Assembly: GCF_017298635.1 (NCBI RefSeq)
Contig: NZ_CP071182.1
Coordinates: 5,122,001 to 5,186,000 of the forward strand
Direction: 5' to 3'
DNA: 64,000 nucleotides
DNA from: Paenalicyclobacillus mengziensis
GTDB lineage: Bacteria > Bacillota > Bacilli > Alicyclobacillales > Alicyclobacillaceae
This document shows positions 54,544 to 63,233 of the stretch, piece after piece (within the stretch, counting starts at the first letter, position 1; every line of letters starts with the position of its first letter). The notes under the pieces were generated by a model that saw only the letters and a list, made by a program, of their open reading frames with translations, was not told the DNA's origin and did no database searches. The translations under genes were made by a program, and so were the position numbers.

Positions 54544-56103
54544 ATGTATGGAAGCGTTGCGGCTTTAATCCCGTTTTTTGTGGTCATTCCAATCGCACTC
54601 TGGACGAAGCAGGTGATTCCTGGACTCGCGGTTGGTTTGATTATTGGGGCGTATATGGTGCATCCGACTCTGTTTGGTGGCCTGCAGAGCATCATCACAT
54701 ATGTGGTAAAAGAAACAGCAAGCGGGAGCAATTTGAACCTTATCCTGTTCTTATACGGCTTCGGATCTTTCGTAGGTCTGATTCGAGTGACCGGCGGCAC
54801 TAAGGGATTTTCGGAGTGGGTTGAAAAGCGGATTAAGAGTGAACGCAGTGCATTTGGACTTACTTGGATTTCGTCTCTCGCTACGTTTATGGCACCAGAC
54901 TTTCGAATTATCACTATCGCCCCTGTCGTCAAGAGAATTTTCGAACGACTCGGTGTGGATACGGAGCGCGCGGCATACGCGATTGACGTCACTTCAACGC
55001 CGCTTTGCGCGATTGTGCCTCTTGGTACAGCATTCGTCGGTTATATGGTCGGCTTGATGCACACGTCCATTCATCACACGGGAACCGCGATATCTCCTTA
55101 CCGGTTATATATCGAAAGCATTCCATTCAACTTCTTCGCCTGGGTCATGCTTGCGCTGGCTTTTGTAATGACATTTTTCGTGCGTGCGAGAAAGCCGGCG
55201 AAAATCCCTCAAAATGAAAGTGACGAAGGGATGGATTCAAGTCGTATCACACTCCGAGGACAGCGCCATGTCGAACAGCAAATGCGAAATGTAACTGCCA
55301 TGGTCAGTATGGAAACTGGCGCAATCGGTGCGATACCAAGAGAAAAGCATATCGCTCATCAGCACAACGACAAGAAAGGGGACAATGTATCGGATCCTGT
55401 GGAGCAACTGTCCGAAGAAGTGGAAGGTAGTGCACTAAATTTGCTTCTGCCACTGGGAGTTTTGCTCTGTCTCACCCTCGGCCTCACATATTGGTCAGGG
55501 TATGCGAATGGCGGGCGCGGCATATTTCAAGCACTGATTCAAGCCAATGCTGCCGCTGCGATGCTGCAAGCGGTCGTTGTCACACTGGTATTTATGTTTT
55601 TGTTCTACGCATTTCGCCGACAACCCATAGAGAGAACCATGTTCGGCTTCATGCACGGAGGCAATGAGATGATGTCTGTGATTGTCTTGCTTGTCTTGAT
55701 TTGGGCTGTCTCTGCAGTATCTGCCGATTTGGGCTTTGCTCAGTTCTGCCAGCGCGAAATTACTCGATTTATTCCGCAAGCGTTTATCGTTCCTGCGTTG
55801 TTCGTTTTTGGCTGTATCATCTCGTACTTCATCGGATCGTCGTTTGGAACTTGGGGAATGCTGATGCCGCTTGGCTTCTCACTGGCTGCTGCTGGGGCAG
55901 GAAGTTTGCCGTTGGTCGCGGGTGCCGTATTTGCAAGTGGTACGTTTGGCGGCTTTGCATCACCTCTCAGTGACAACACCGTAGCGATGGCCACGATGAT
56001 GAAACTACCCGTGATGAAGTACGCCAAGTATAAAACGAAAAGCGCCTCGATAGCTGCAGGAATATGCGCCATACTGTATGGGGTTTATGCGTGGGTAGCA
56101 TGA
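54544..56103 (+). CDS. NhaC-family Na+/H+ antiporter-like protein
   Basis: A 519-residue membrane protein with about 10-12 segments. The ATG at 54544 is preferred; AGGAGG lies 12 bases upstream and codons before it are not protein-like. Features: IPFFVVIPIALWTKQVIPGL at the N-terminus, the conserved FMAPDFRIITIAPVVKRI, DVTSTPLCAIVPLGTAF and C-terminal FGGFASPLSDNTVAMATMMK. A hydrophilic loop of about 80 residues splits the two halves. Probably exchanges Na+ or an organic substrate for protons. The leader holds a direct repeat, TACCGCTGCAATCCGG (twice near 54336-54370). Confidence 0.85.
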   Translation: MYGSVAALIPFFVVIPIALWTKQVIPGLAVGLIIGAYMVHPTLFGGLQSIITYVVKETASGSNLNLILFLYGFGSFVGLIRVTGGTKGFSEWVEKRIKSERSAFGLTWISSLATFMAPDFRIITIAPVVKRIFERLGVDTERAAYAIDVTSTPLCAIVPLGTAFVGYMVGLMHTSIHHTGTAISPYRLYIESIPFNFFAWVMLALAFVMTFFVRARKPAKIPQNESDEGMDSSRITLRGQRHVEQQMRNVTAMVSMETGAIGAIPREKHIAHQHNDKKGDNVSDPVEQLSEEVEGSALNLLLPLGVLLCLTLGLTYWSGYANGGRGIFQALIQANAAAAMLQAVVVTLVFMFLFYAFRRQPIERTMFGFMHGGNEMMSVIVLLVLIWAVSAVSADLGFAQFCQREITRFIPQAFIVPALFVFGCIISYFIGSSFGTWGMLMPLGFSLAAAGAGSLPLVAGAVFASGTFGGFASPLSDNTVAMATMMKLPVMKYAKYKTKSASIAAGICAILYGVYAWVA

Positions 56104-56162
56104 TTCGAGTTCGCCTTCGGGACTATGTAAGTGTGTCGATGGAGTCGTCTACGAGCAACGTT

Positions 56163-58715
56163 TTAACAGTCATCAGCAAGCCTCCGATACAAAACGTTAT
56201 ATTCAACTTCGAAATTCCGGTCGCGTTGGTTGCCGACCTGAAGCAGTGTATTTGAATGCCTAATTTTCATAGCAATCAGACCGGTGTCACTCATCACCTT
56301 CACGGCTGTCTCAGTAGCGGACTTTGTTCCTAACTCATGGACACGGACTGTGTTCTTAGCGATCATAAATCCTCCACGTACGTTCCCTTTGACGAGGATT
56401 GTTTCTTCAGACTCCAAAGTACTCGTGTAGACCCCGGCACCTTTTACAATAATTTTACCAGTTGCTCTTAGTACGCTGGATGTTACGGTGTTCGCTCGTA
56501 TATCCGCAGGTTCCGCGGAGGACATTGCCTGAACACGGTCAAGAAAATTCAACAGCTGTTCGTGAAGAAAGTTCACGTCTTGTTCATGGATTTTCATACG
56601 CTGAATAACAAGCCACTTTGACCGCAATTCGTGGCTTAATTGTGCAAATGCAGCATCTCTGGCGGAAAGGTCTCTGAAGTTATTCGAGAGTTGTTCAAAG
56701 GTGCTGAGCAGCATTGGGTGACGCTGTTCCAGAAGTACGTGAGCAATCATCGGAACACTGGTTACTTTACTGGGGTATTTTTGTGCATGCTCAAGCAGAG
56801 TCTTGTATTCCTGATGAAATCGTTCGTATTCAGTTATGCATCTTCTCAGCGTAGGCTCTGTCTTCTGATATAAAAATCTCGACTGTCCAGCGATAACTTG
56901 TGAGCCCACAACCGAACCGGATACAAAGACACCTCGTTCTCCCATTACGGTTGCACACATGATGCTACCGTGAACTGTAATTGTGCCCGAGGATTGGATA
57001 TAAGCACCGTCAAGGATGGACCCATAAATAATCACATCCCCATCAAAATCAATGTTTCCGTCCTTCGAGGTCAGATTATGTCCAATAACCAGCTCAGGAA
57101 CCACATCAATCTTGTCCTTCGTGAATATCAGACGTCCGTTACGCAGAGCGACGAGCATGTCCCCAATTTCAACGACACCTGATCCGATTTTTGGTGATGC
57201 CTTCAGCAAGGGGTGGTCAACCTGTTCTCCGAATACGTTGTATCCGGGGACTCCGGGTGTTCCGCGAGTTAACGTGGCTATTTTCATTCCTACAGTTACT
57301 GTGGAAGTTTTCATACGACGATGTAAAGGGTCGTACACATGTGGTCGTTCTATTTCTATGTAGCTATCAGGCGTACCTGGAATGGGCCTCTTACCGCGTA
57401 GTACCGTTAATTCAATGGTTTCTCGCGCATTACAGATTTGTTCAACCGCCGTCGCATCTAACGTCCCTTGGTATCCAGAGGACTGTAACAGTTGGGCGAC
57501 TGATTCAATGGTCAATGGGTCTGGATACACGGCTTCAGATTTGATTTGAAGAACGATGTGGGCCGATGCTTCGGTGTCAGCCAATCGATACCGTTCACCT
57601 AGTGTAATTTGGCGAACTGCAACGATTTCCATTTTGTCAGGCGATTCTCGGGTAATGAGTCTACTGGTTGGATCCACGTTGTGACTTTCAACAAGAATGT
57701 GGTCGTTCTCCTGAACAAGAACTCGACCAATCGCTGGTACGTTATTTATAGTGACACTCACACGCGGGTCTGATGGGATTTCGATTGTGGCAAAGTGCCC
57801 AAGTTGCTGAGGATCACTGACGATGACTTGTCCGTGGTGAACTCGTACAGTGCCGTTTTGTTGCTCCAATTTCAGAACGACAGATCGGGCTGCACCGAAC
57901 AGGTGCTGACTTGTAGGGACGAGATGAAAGGGCTCTGGTTTCCCCCAAATATACCCCTGACTCAGGTGGATACCCGTTTGTTTAACGACATTTAAGTCAT
58001 CTGTGTTTTCGATGCCTTCCGCAACCACGCGGTCACCATCCCCCATGTAGTCGACAAGCTGAGATACCATCTTCTGCTTGGAGACGGAAGACGATATCCC
58101 GGCAATTAAGGCTCGGTCAAGTTTGATGAGGTCTGGTTCCAACTCGATAATCGATGACAGATTCGACGAACCCAGGCCAACATCATCCAAAGCGAATCGT
58201 AGGCCAATCGCTCTCAACGGACGTAACGCTGCAGCGAGGACAGTAGGGTCATATGTAATGTGTTCTGTGATCTCAAGGACAATTTGACCGGGTTCACATA
58301 AACCGCTTCTGAAGATGGATTCCAATTCAACGTGGAAAGACCGAGAAACAAGGGAACTCGGCATTACATTAATGAACAGTAACTGTTGGCTGTCACGTCT
58401 GGCTCCAATAGAAGATTGCTGGATGGCGCTTCGAATCGCCAGCAAATCGGTCTCCAGGGAATGGTTATAGTCGTGAGAAATACTAAACCAGATATCAGGA
58501 CGAATAGATGTACCACGATATGTTGGTCTACTCAGTGATTCATGAGCAAATATGTCTTGATTCATGTGATTCACGATGGGTTGAAATACCATCGGCAAGT
58601 GTTGTTTATGGATACACTCCAAAATGCTTGCGTGTACTTCCCTTACGTGTGAATTGACAAAGACCACTTGTGCCATGGTTTTTAGCTTGTTTTGAACAAG
58701 AGCCAACGGACCCAA
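56163..58715 (-). CDS. EAL phosphodiesterase domain fused to FapA (DUF342) domain
   Basis: An 850-residue two-part protein. Residues about 35-265 are an EAL domain, with HESLSRP (ESL for EAL), LFINVMPSSL, LEITEHI, FALDDVGLGSSN, LIKLDRALI, VVAEGIE and SQGYIWGKP. All usual metal and catalytic positions are kept. Residues about 290-845 are a FapA/DUF342 region: PGVPGYNVFGEQ, VALRNGRLIF, the beta-helix KDGNIDFDGDVIIYGSILDG, and a coiled-coil segment before the end. The start is TTG at 58715 behind AGAGGGTGAG; the ATG at 58676 is the alternative. A c-di-GMP-I riboswitch precedes it, so a probable c-di-GMP-degrading protein is controlled by c-di-GMP-sensing RNA. I know FapA as a separate protein; this fusion is unusual. 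Confidence 0.9.
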   Translation of the reverse strand: MGPLALVQNKLKTMAQVVFVNSHVREVHASILECIHKQHLPMVFQPIVNHMNQDIFAHESLSRPTYRGTSIRPDIWFSISHDYNHSLETDLLAIRSAIQQSSIGARRDSQQLLFINVMPSSLVSRSFHVELESIFRSGLCEPGQIVLEITEHITYDPTVLAAALRPLRAIGLRFALDDVGLGSSNLSSIIELEPDLIKLDRALIAGISSSVSKQKMVSQLVDYMGDGDRVVAEGIENTDDLNVVKQTGIHLSQGYIWGKPEPFHLVPTSQHLFGAARSVVLKLEQQNGTVRVHHGQVIVSDPQQLGHFATIEIPSDPRVSVTINNVPAIGRVLVQENDHILVESHNVDPTSRLITRESPDKMEIVAVRQITLGERYRLADTEASAHIVLQIKSEAVYPDPLTIESVAQLLQSSGYQGTLDATAVEQICNARETIELTVLRGKRPIPGTPDSYIEIERPHVYDPLHRRMKTSTVTVGMKIATLTRGTPGVPGYNVFGEQVDHPLLKASPKIGSGVVEIGDMLVALRNGRLIFTKDKIDVVPELVIGHNLTSKDGNIDFDGDVIIYGSILDGAYIQSSGTITVHGSIMCATVMGERGVFVSGSVVGSQVIAGQSRFLYQKTEPTLRRCITEYERFHQEYKTLLEHAQKYPSKVTSVPMIAHVLLEQRHPMLLSTFEQLSNNFRDLSARDAAFAQLSHELRSKWLVIQRMKIHEQDVNFLHEQLLNFLDRVQAMSSAEPADIRANTVTSSVLRATGKIIVKGAGVYTSTLESEETILVKGNVRGGFMIAKNTVRVHELGTKSATETAVKVMSDTGLIAMKIRHSNTLLQVGNQRDRNFEVEYNVLYRRLADDC

Positions 58716-58733
58716 CCCAACTCACCCTCTTCC

Positions 58734-58773
58734 ACGCAAACAAACGCCCTGCATAGGAAATACAGGACGTCGC
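58734..58773 (-). terminator. Expression-platform terminator of the EAL-FapA riboswitch
   Basis: Minus strand ACGTCCTG ... CAGGGCGT (8 pairs, one G-T) followed by TTGTTTG, between the aptamer and the gene start. Confidence 0.7.
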
Positions 58774-58782
58774 AAAGAACGA

Positions 58783-58870
58783 ATATAGCAACCCGGCGAT
58801 CATAGACATGTCGTCTTTAGACCCGTAGCTTTGCGTCCCATGGTTTCCCATAGTTTGCCCGTATTCAATA
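58783..58870 (-). ncRNA. c-di-GMP-I (GEMM-I) riboswitch upstream of the EAL-FapA gene
   Basis: Minus strand GAATACGGGCAAACTATGGG, GAAA-type loop, then GGGACGCAAAGCTACGGGTC and ATGATCGCCGGGTTGCTATA. This is a near-textbook GEMM-I core, including GGGCAAAC and CGCAAAG. The flanking GAATA/TATTC pairing and the 3' ATATTC match the cheX riboswitch closely, so the two probably arose by duplication. Confidence 0.94.
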
Positions 58871-58984
58871 TTATTTGGTTATATTTATATCTAATGGTCT
58901 AATTACATCTGTTTGGATGTAATTTCATCTTCAACATACTTTCCAATTGGGATTTTTGCAATAGTAAGTTCATATTGTTCATTT

Positions 58985-59419
58985 TTAAGGAATGTTGAGA
59001 ATCTGGTTCAATTGACGATATACCCTTTCTGTACATTGAGCATCCGTTTCGGCGTATGAACTGGACTGGAGCAAGTTCCATGTATCTTCGACCATCTTAC
59101 TGCCTGCTTGCGTAAGGTTAAGACGAATAATCCGACGGTCGATTGGATCAGTGACAGCGGTTACGAATTGTTGATGAATCAGGGAGCGTATCACACTCGA
59201 CACTGTGTTTGGTGCCAACCCTGCATATTCTGCAAGGTCTTTGTAACTACACTGGGGCGATTGTTCAATAGAAACAAGGAGATAAAGCGCGGCGCCGGAA
59301 ACCCCAAAATTTCTGGCGATTCCTTCTCTGTACGAGTCAAATCCATGGATGATTTGTCTCAGGTTTCGGTATAGATGAAACCTCTTGATGTTTGTCTTAT
59401 TGTCTTTGTTGCCTTCCAT
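58985..59419 (-). CDS. MarR-family transcriptional regulator
   Basis: A 144-residue MarR-type winged-helix protein: helical N-terminus, recognition region DLAEYAGLAPNTVSSVIRSL, wing VTDPIDRRIIRLNLTQAG, and a C-terminal dimerisation helix. GAGGATGGG precedes the ATG. Inverted repeats of ATTTTAG lie immediately upstream (59435-59464), the usual place for autoregulation. It is co-oriented with and upstream of the EAL-FapA riboswitch (115 bases), so it might also influence that gene. Confidence 0.92.
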   Translation of the reverse strand: MEGNKDNKTNIKRFHLYRNLRQIIHGFDSYREGIARNFGVSGAALYLLVSIEQSPQCSYKDLAEYAGLAPNTVSSVIRSLIHQQFVTAVTDPIDRRIIRLNLTQAGSKMVEDTWNLLQSSSYAETDAQCTERVYRQLNQILNIP

Positions 59420-59434
59420 ATACTAACCCATCCT

Positions 59435-59464
59435 CATTTTAGTATATTTCATCTATCTAAAATG
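59435..59464. promoter_or_regulatory. Inverted repeat CATTTTAG-N14-CTAAAATG upstream of marR
   Basis: Perfect 8-bp arms 14 bases apart, 16 bases before the marR start. Three further ATTTTAG copies follow at about 59523-59560, two of them inside a direct repeat of TGGAATATTTTAGG with 16-bp period. Likely MarR operator region. The rest of 59465-59734 shows no gene. Confidence 0.55.
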
Positions 59465-59734
59465 CTGTATAGCACGAAAATAATCAAGGGTATACAGGAT
59501 GGTTATCACTGAAATGTCAGACTATTTTAGTGGAATATTTTAGGTGTGGAATATTTTAGGCGACCGTGTGGCTGCACTCCAAGTACGCTGACCCCCCACC
59601 GTCTTCAAAAACATGTACGGAAAACTATCCGAGTTATCCTTACATGTTTCTAAAGGACTTATAACGCTCCAACCCGAGTGTAATGAACTTACGACCCAAC
59701 TCGGGCGTCTAAATAGGTAAGAGGTGAAATCTGA

Positions 59735-59830
59735 ATGCGAATCGGATGGTGGATAATCGCCGGTTTGGTCAGCACTATGTTATGGGCGGTCGTCATATAC
59801 GGTATCGTATCATTTTCACAAGTTGTGTAG
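59735..59830 (+). CDS. 31-residue single-pass membrane peptide
   Basis: ATG at 59735 with GAGGTGA 7 bases upstream. The peptide starts MRIGWWIIAGLVSTMLWAVV and ends IYGIVSFSQVV. One membrane helix, basic N-terminus. Below usual length limits. Similar in plan to the 30-residue peptide at 23190-23282 but not obviously homologous. No family recognised. Confidence 0.5.
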   Translation: MRIGWWIIAGLVSTMLWAVVIYGIVSFSQVV

Positions 59831-59886
59831 CCTCTGTCACCAGTGGGTATGGGCCATGAAGGTTATCGCTTGACAGCAGGCGGCAA

Positions 59887-61575
59887 TTACTGCGCCGGTG
59901 GCGTGTAATTGGCCGCAAGATACCACGCCTTTCCGTTCCATTGACTTGGAATGTTCACTTCATTGAGTAGTCGCATAACATACCAAATGGGCATGTACGT
60001 CGTTGCATGACCCGTGCTTGGGTCCGTTGCAGCAACGGTCGGAGCATTTTGCACGAGCTTACCGTTGAGGTATATTCCGGTTTCCTTTGGGTTTGGCGAT
60101 AATGTCTTCACATTGGGCGTTGACGATCCGTTCGTCGACATCTGCCACTTTTGCCCTGACCACCTGCTGGTAAACCCAAGTCCGTTTAGTAGGTGCATGA
60201 CATACCAGATGGGCATGTACGTCGTCTGGTTCTTGACGAAGGCCGGGACGACACTCTCCAGTTTCCCGTCAAACATCAAAGCCCGCTCGTTTGTCTTCAT
60301 GCTTGGCATGGGCTGTGGTGAAACGAGCACCAGGTTGGCATTACCGGGTACGGACAATATCACCTTGCCACTAGAGACGCTGGCAGTCAGAATCTTAAGC
60401 CCCGTTGACATCACTTGGTACACCGCCATACCGGACTGGATGGTCCGGTCGGTCACAGTAAGGGTGGCCGCATGTTGCGGCGGATTGGAAAATCCGACGG
60501 AGAGCGTCAACGCTGTCCTGTAAGCGGACGGCAGGACCTTTGAAAAATTGGTCCCACTTGCCACCGCTCCAAGGGTCACCTTATTCGGCTGACTGAATGC
60601 CCCGACGGGTACCTTCAATTGAATCGTCGACCCCTGGTTTGAAACCTCGACCGTTCCTCCCGTTGCCCCGACGGATACCGCAGTCAGCGCTCGTGAAAAC
60701 GCCTGCTGTATCTCCCGCAAGGCCGACGACGACATTGCAGTACCTGTCGATGCACCCGTTGTGCTACCAGTGGTGCTTTGGCCAACCGTACCCGTTCCGG
60801 TACTTTGTCCGCCTGTACCCGTTCCGGTACTTTGTCCGGACGCAGTCTGCCCGACGCTCTGTCCGGTAGTGGATGCCGACGGCGAGTTCCCGGGGATAAG
60901 GCTGAGAATCACCGCATTTGAAAGTCCTGACTGGAAAACCGCATCACCAAGGGCAGAGATGATGTCCTGTTTGGATAGTGGTCGGGACGGGATGGCCAGC
61001 GAGGTCAATTCCGACACACCATTTTGGACCAACCGGTTGAAGTAATTTAAGGCGTCGTTGCTCGTTATCTGTGTGCTGTCGAGGCCGGTTAAAGCACTCA
61101 CGCTGTTTTGAACCAGCGACTGCACCTCTGTGGCACTGCCCGCGGTAGACAGGTTCAGCATGGTTTGAACATCCGACAACAGTGCCTTCTCCGTCTTTTG
61201 CTGTGAGGACGTCAGTGTTGTCGTGTTAAACATGATTTGCTCCAAGTCGGTCGTGGTGAGCGACTGTACCTGACGAATGACGTTTCCTGCAATCGCTTGA
61301 ATGGTTGGTGACTGTTCTCGTTGCGCCAATGTCACAATCTCACTGGTCAGACTTTGGACCGTTACAGTAGCCGCATTCGCGGTCATGTTCGGTACCAAGA
61401 CGCCTGCGCCCACCCCAACAGCAAGGAGAACTCCGGCAATGCGGCTGGGCCTGTAAGGTCCTTTGCTGACGTTTTGGTTGACGTTTTCGTAGATGGACTT
61501 TTCATTCGCGACCGTTCCTTGTCCCAGCGACAGCGACTTGCTGGCCACGCCCGTACGCTTGCGGAGTCCCTGCAT
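59887..61575 (-). CDS. Exported stalk protein with two copper-amine-oxidase-N-like repeats
   Basis: A 562-residue protein from the ATG at 61575 (GGGAGAG upstream). A long basic N-terminus precedes a hydrophobic segment ending NMTANAA, a signal or anchor. Residues about 65-230 are helical. A Gly/Thr/Ser/Gln low-complexity linker (TGTGTGGQST) follows, then a beta domain (about 285-430). Last come two copies of a module with TTYMPIWYVMHLLN and TTYMPIWYVMRLLN, resembling copper-amine-oxidase N-terminal domains. Such modules are common in secreted wall-associated proteins. No enzyme residues seen; probably a surface protein. Confidence 0.75.
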   Translation of the reverse strand: MQGLRKRTGVASKSLSLGQGTVANEKSIYENVNQNVSKGPYRPSRIAGVLLAVGVGAGVLVPNMTANAATVTVQSLTSEIVTLAQREQSPTIQAIAGNVIRQVQSLTTTDLEQIMFNTTTLTSSQQKTEKALLSDVQTMLNLSTAGSATEVQSLVQNSVSALTGLDSTQITSNDALNYFNRLVQNGVSELTSLAIPSRPLSKQDIISALGDAVFQSGLSNAVILSLIPGNSPSASTTGQSVGQTASGQSTGTGTGGQSTGTGTVGQSTTGSTTGASTGTAMSSSALREIQQAFSRALTAVSVGATGGTVEVSNQGSTIQLKVPVGAFSQPNKVTLGAVASGTNFSKVLPSAYRTALTLSVGFSNPPQHAATLTVTDRTIQSGMAVYQVMSTGLKILTASVSSGKVILSVPGNANLVLVSPQPMPSMKTNERALMFDGKLESVVPAFVKNQTTYMPIWYVMHLLNGLGFTSRWSGQKWQMSTNGSSTPNVKTLSPNPKETGIYLNGKLVQNAPTVAATDPSTGHATTYMPIWYVMRLLNEVNIPSQWNGKAWYLAANYTPPAQ

Positions 61576-61584
61576 ACACATCTC

Positions 61585-61760
61585 TCCCGTCTAAAAAGAA
61601 CAGCAGAGTCCGCCAATCCATCAATTGGGGCGCACCCTGCCTGTGTTCAAAGATCCCTTCATGCTGTTCTTCTTCGTCATCTGGTAGGGCATGCCGATGA
61701 CAAAGATAAGGTCATCTACCGGCCACGTTGGCCTAGTTTTGACACTCCGAGGTTGTCCAT
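61585..61760 (-). promoter_or_regulatory. Structured leader with attenuator-like hairpin
   Basis: On the minus strand AGAACAGCA pairs with TGCTGTTCT (9 bp) about 60 bases apart, followed by TTTTTAG, directly before the ribosome site of the stalk-protein gene. Further upstream are GGCC-ACGT-GGCC and two copies of GATGAC-like complementarity. It looks like an attenuator or unrecognised regulatory RNA; I could not match it to a known riboswitch class. The interval 61761-61968 holds nothing I can identify. Confidence 0.4.
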
Positions 61761-61968
61761 GGTAGGGTCATTTTACCACACTTCTTGTCAGGTAATGTCA
61801 GACTCCGCATAACAACTCACGGTCTTTTTCTAATATTCGATATTTATACACATGCGCAGGTCTCTTTCACCCGCACGCCGTAGCGCAGAACTTCGGTCGT
61901 GAGCGGCTCTTCTCGTTGAAGCAGGCTCCCCGCAGGTATTCATAGACACATGTGTGTCACCCTCCCTA

Positions 61969-62979
61969 TCACAGCACCACCTTCGGTTCATCTCCCGTTA
62001 AAAAGTCAAACCAGCGCTGGCGAAAGCGGACCTGCGGTGCGTCTGCCGGGACGTGCGCTTCCATGCGGAGTGCCTCCGGGATGGGCCGGGGGTGTTGGCT
62101 CTCCACCACCGCCTGGTCTTCACGCAGAATCTTTCGACTGTAGTACGAGAAGATGCGATTCAACCCCGGGACATGCGTCGCGAATGTGCGCCCGGCAAAG
62201 CCAAATATTTTCGTATGAGCGCTGTCTATTGGCGAGAACACCACGTAATTAATGAACTTTGCTGCACCAGGGTTGCTGGGGCGCAACATCCACTGCTGCG
62301 GAAACCGGTACTCGAGCAGACCGCCGCCGTTGTGGATGGAGATGACGTCCGGCGAGCCCTTGGCTTCGAACTTCAGCTCTTTGATTTCAGCTGGAACCCG
62401 TCGGCCGATGGTTTTCTTGTGGACAAATGCAAGGTGAGCCACGTCAAGCACGCTCTCAACCACGCGCGTGAGGTGCGCTTGCCACTCTTCTTCGTAAGGT
62501 GCGAGGACAAAGCGTGTGTCGTTCAGCTCGGGAAACACAGAGAGTACCGGTACGGCGGCGGCGGGAAGTTCACTCGGGTACACCCAGATGAGCTGCGCCT
62601 CCTCTCGTACAGGGTATGCTCTGACACGGGCAAAGTCAGGGACGGGCCTGTCTGGATGCGCGGGGATGTGTTCGCACATGCCTGAGGCTGCGAACTCCCA
62701 GCCGTGGTACGCACACTGCAAGCGACCGTTGCTGCACTTCCCCAGTGATAAATCTGCTCCACGGTGTGCACAGTAGGCTTCGAGGCAGCGAACCTGTCCG
62801 CGACCATCTCGATAGAGCACGAAGTCGCGACCGACGAGGCGACGCTTGATTGGCTTGTCTTTGAGTTCCTTCGACCAAGCCACCGGATACCAGGCAACAG
62901 GGAACACGTTCTCGTCACTCGGAAGTTTCTCGAGTGGCGTTTCACGCTTTGGCGAGACACCCAACCGAGTCGTCACCAT
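61969..62979 (-). CDS. Rieske [2Fe-2S] non-haem iron oxygenase
   Basis: A 336-residue oxygenase alpha-subunit-like protein, ATG at 62979 behind GGAGG. The Rieske cluster ligands are Cys70 and His72 in CAHRGADL and Cys89 and His92 in CAYHGW. The mononuclear iron site is ESVLDVAHLAFVH (Asp-x2-His-x4-His pattern). It resembles vanillate O-demethylase/phenoxybenzoate dioxygenase-type enzymes, which need a separate reductase not seen here. Substrate unknown. Confidence 0.9.
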   Translation of the reverse strand: MVTTRLGVSPKRETPLEKLPSDENVFPVAWYPVAWSKELKDKPIKRRLVGRDFVLYRDGRGQVRCLEAYCAHRGADLSLGKCSNGRLQCAYHGWEFAASGMCEHIPAHPDRPVPDFARVRAYPVREEAQLIWVYPSELPAAAVPVLSVFPELNDTRFVLAPYEEEWQAHLTRVVESVLDVAHLAFVHKKTIGRRVPAEIKELKFEAKGSPDVISIHNGGGLLEYRFPQQWMLRPSNPGAAKFINYVVFSPIDSAHTKIFGFAGRTFATHVPGLNRIFSYYSRKILREDQAVVESQHPRPIPEALRMEAHVPADAPQVRFRQRWFDFLTGDEPKVVL

Positions 62980-63163
62980 GGCCATTCCTCCAAAAAAAAT
63001 TAATTAACTATATGGTATAATATTGCGATGAGGATTTCAAATGGAACTTTCCTATCAGGGTATTGGGCACTTGTCAGGGTATTGCACACCTGGCAGATTG
63101 GGCGCTTGGGGGGATCCGCTCGCACAGCAAACAAGGGGGACGCGTGCCTCTGGGCGCGCCGCA

Positions 63164-63198
63164 CCAAAAAAGGGGCACAGCCTGTGCTTGTGCCCCTT
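63164..63198 (-). terminator. Rho-independent terminator after the right-edge permease
   Basis: Minus strand AGGGGCACA / TGTGCCCCT (9 perfect pairs) followed by TTTTTGG. Confidence 0.92.
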
Positions 63199-63233
63199 CG
63201 GTCGGCATACCTACTCATGCGGCTCACGCGCTC

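Noticed and set aside
61585-61760. Assignment of the stalk-gene leader to ydaO (c-di-AMP) or GEMM riboswitches
   Set aside because: The conserved cores of those classes are not present; only a generic attenuator-like hairpin is visible.
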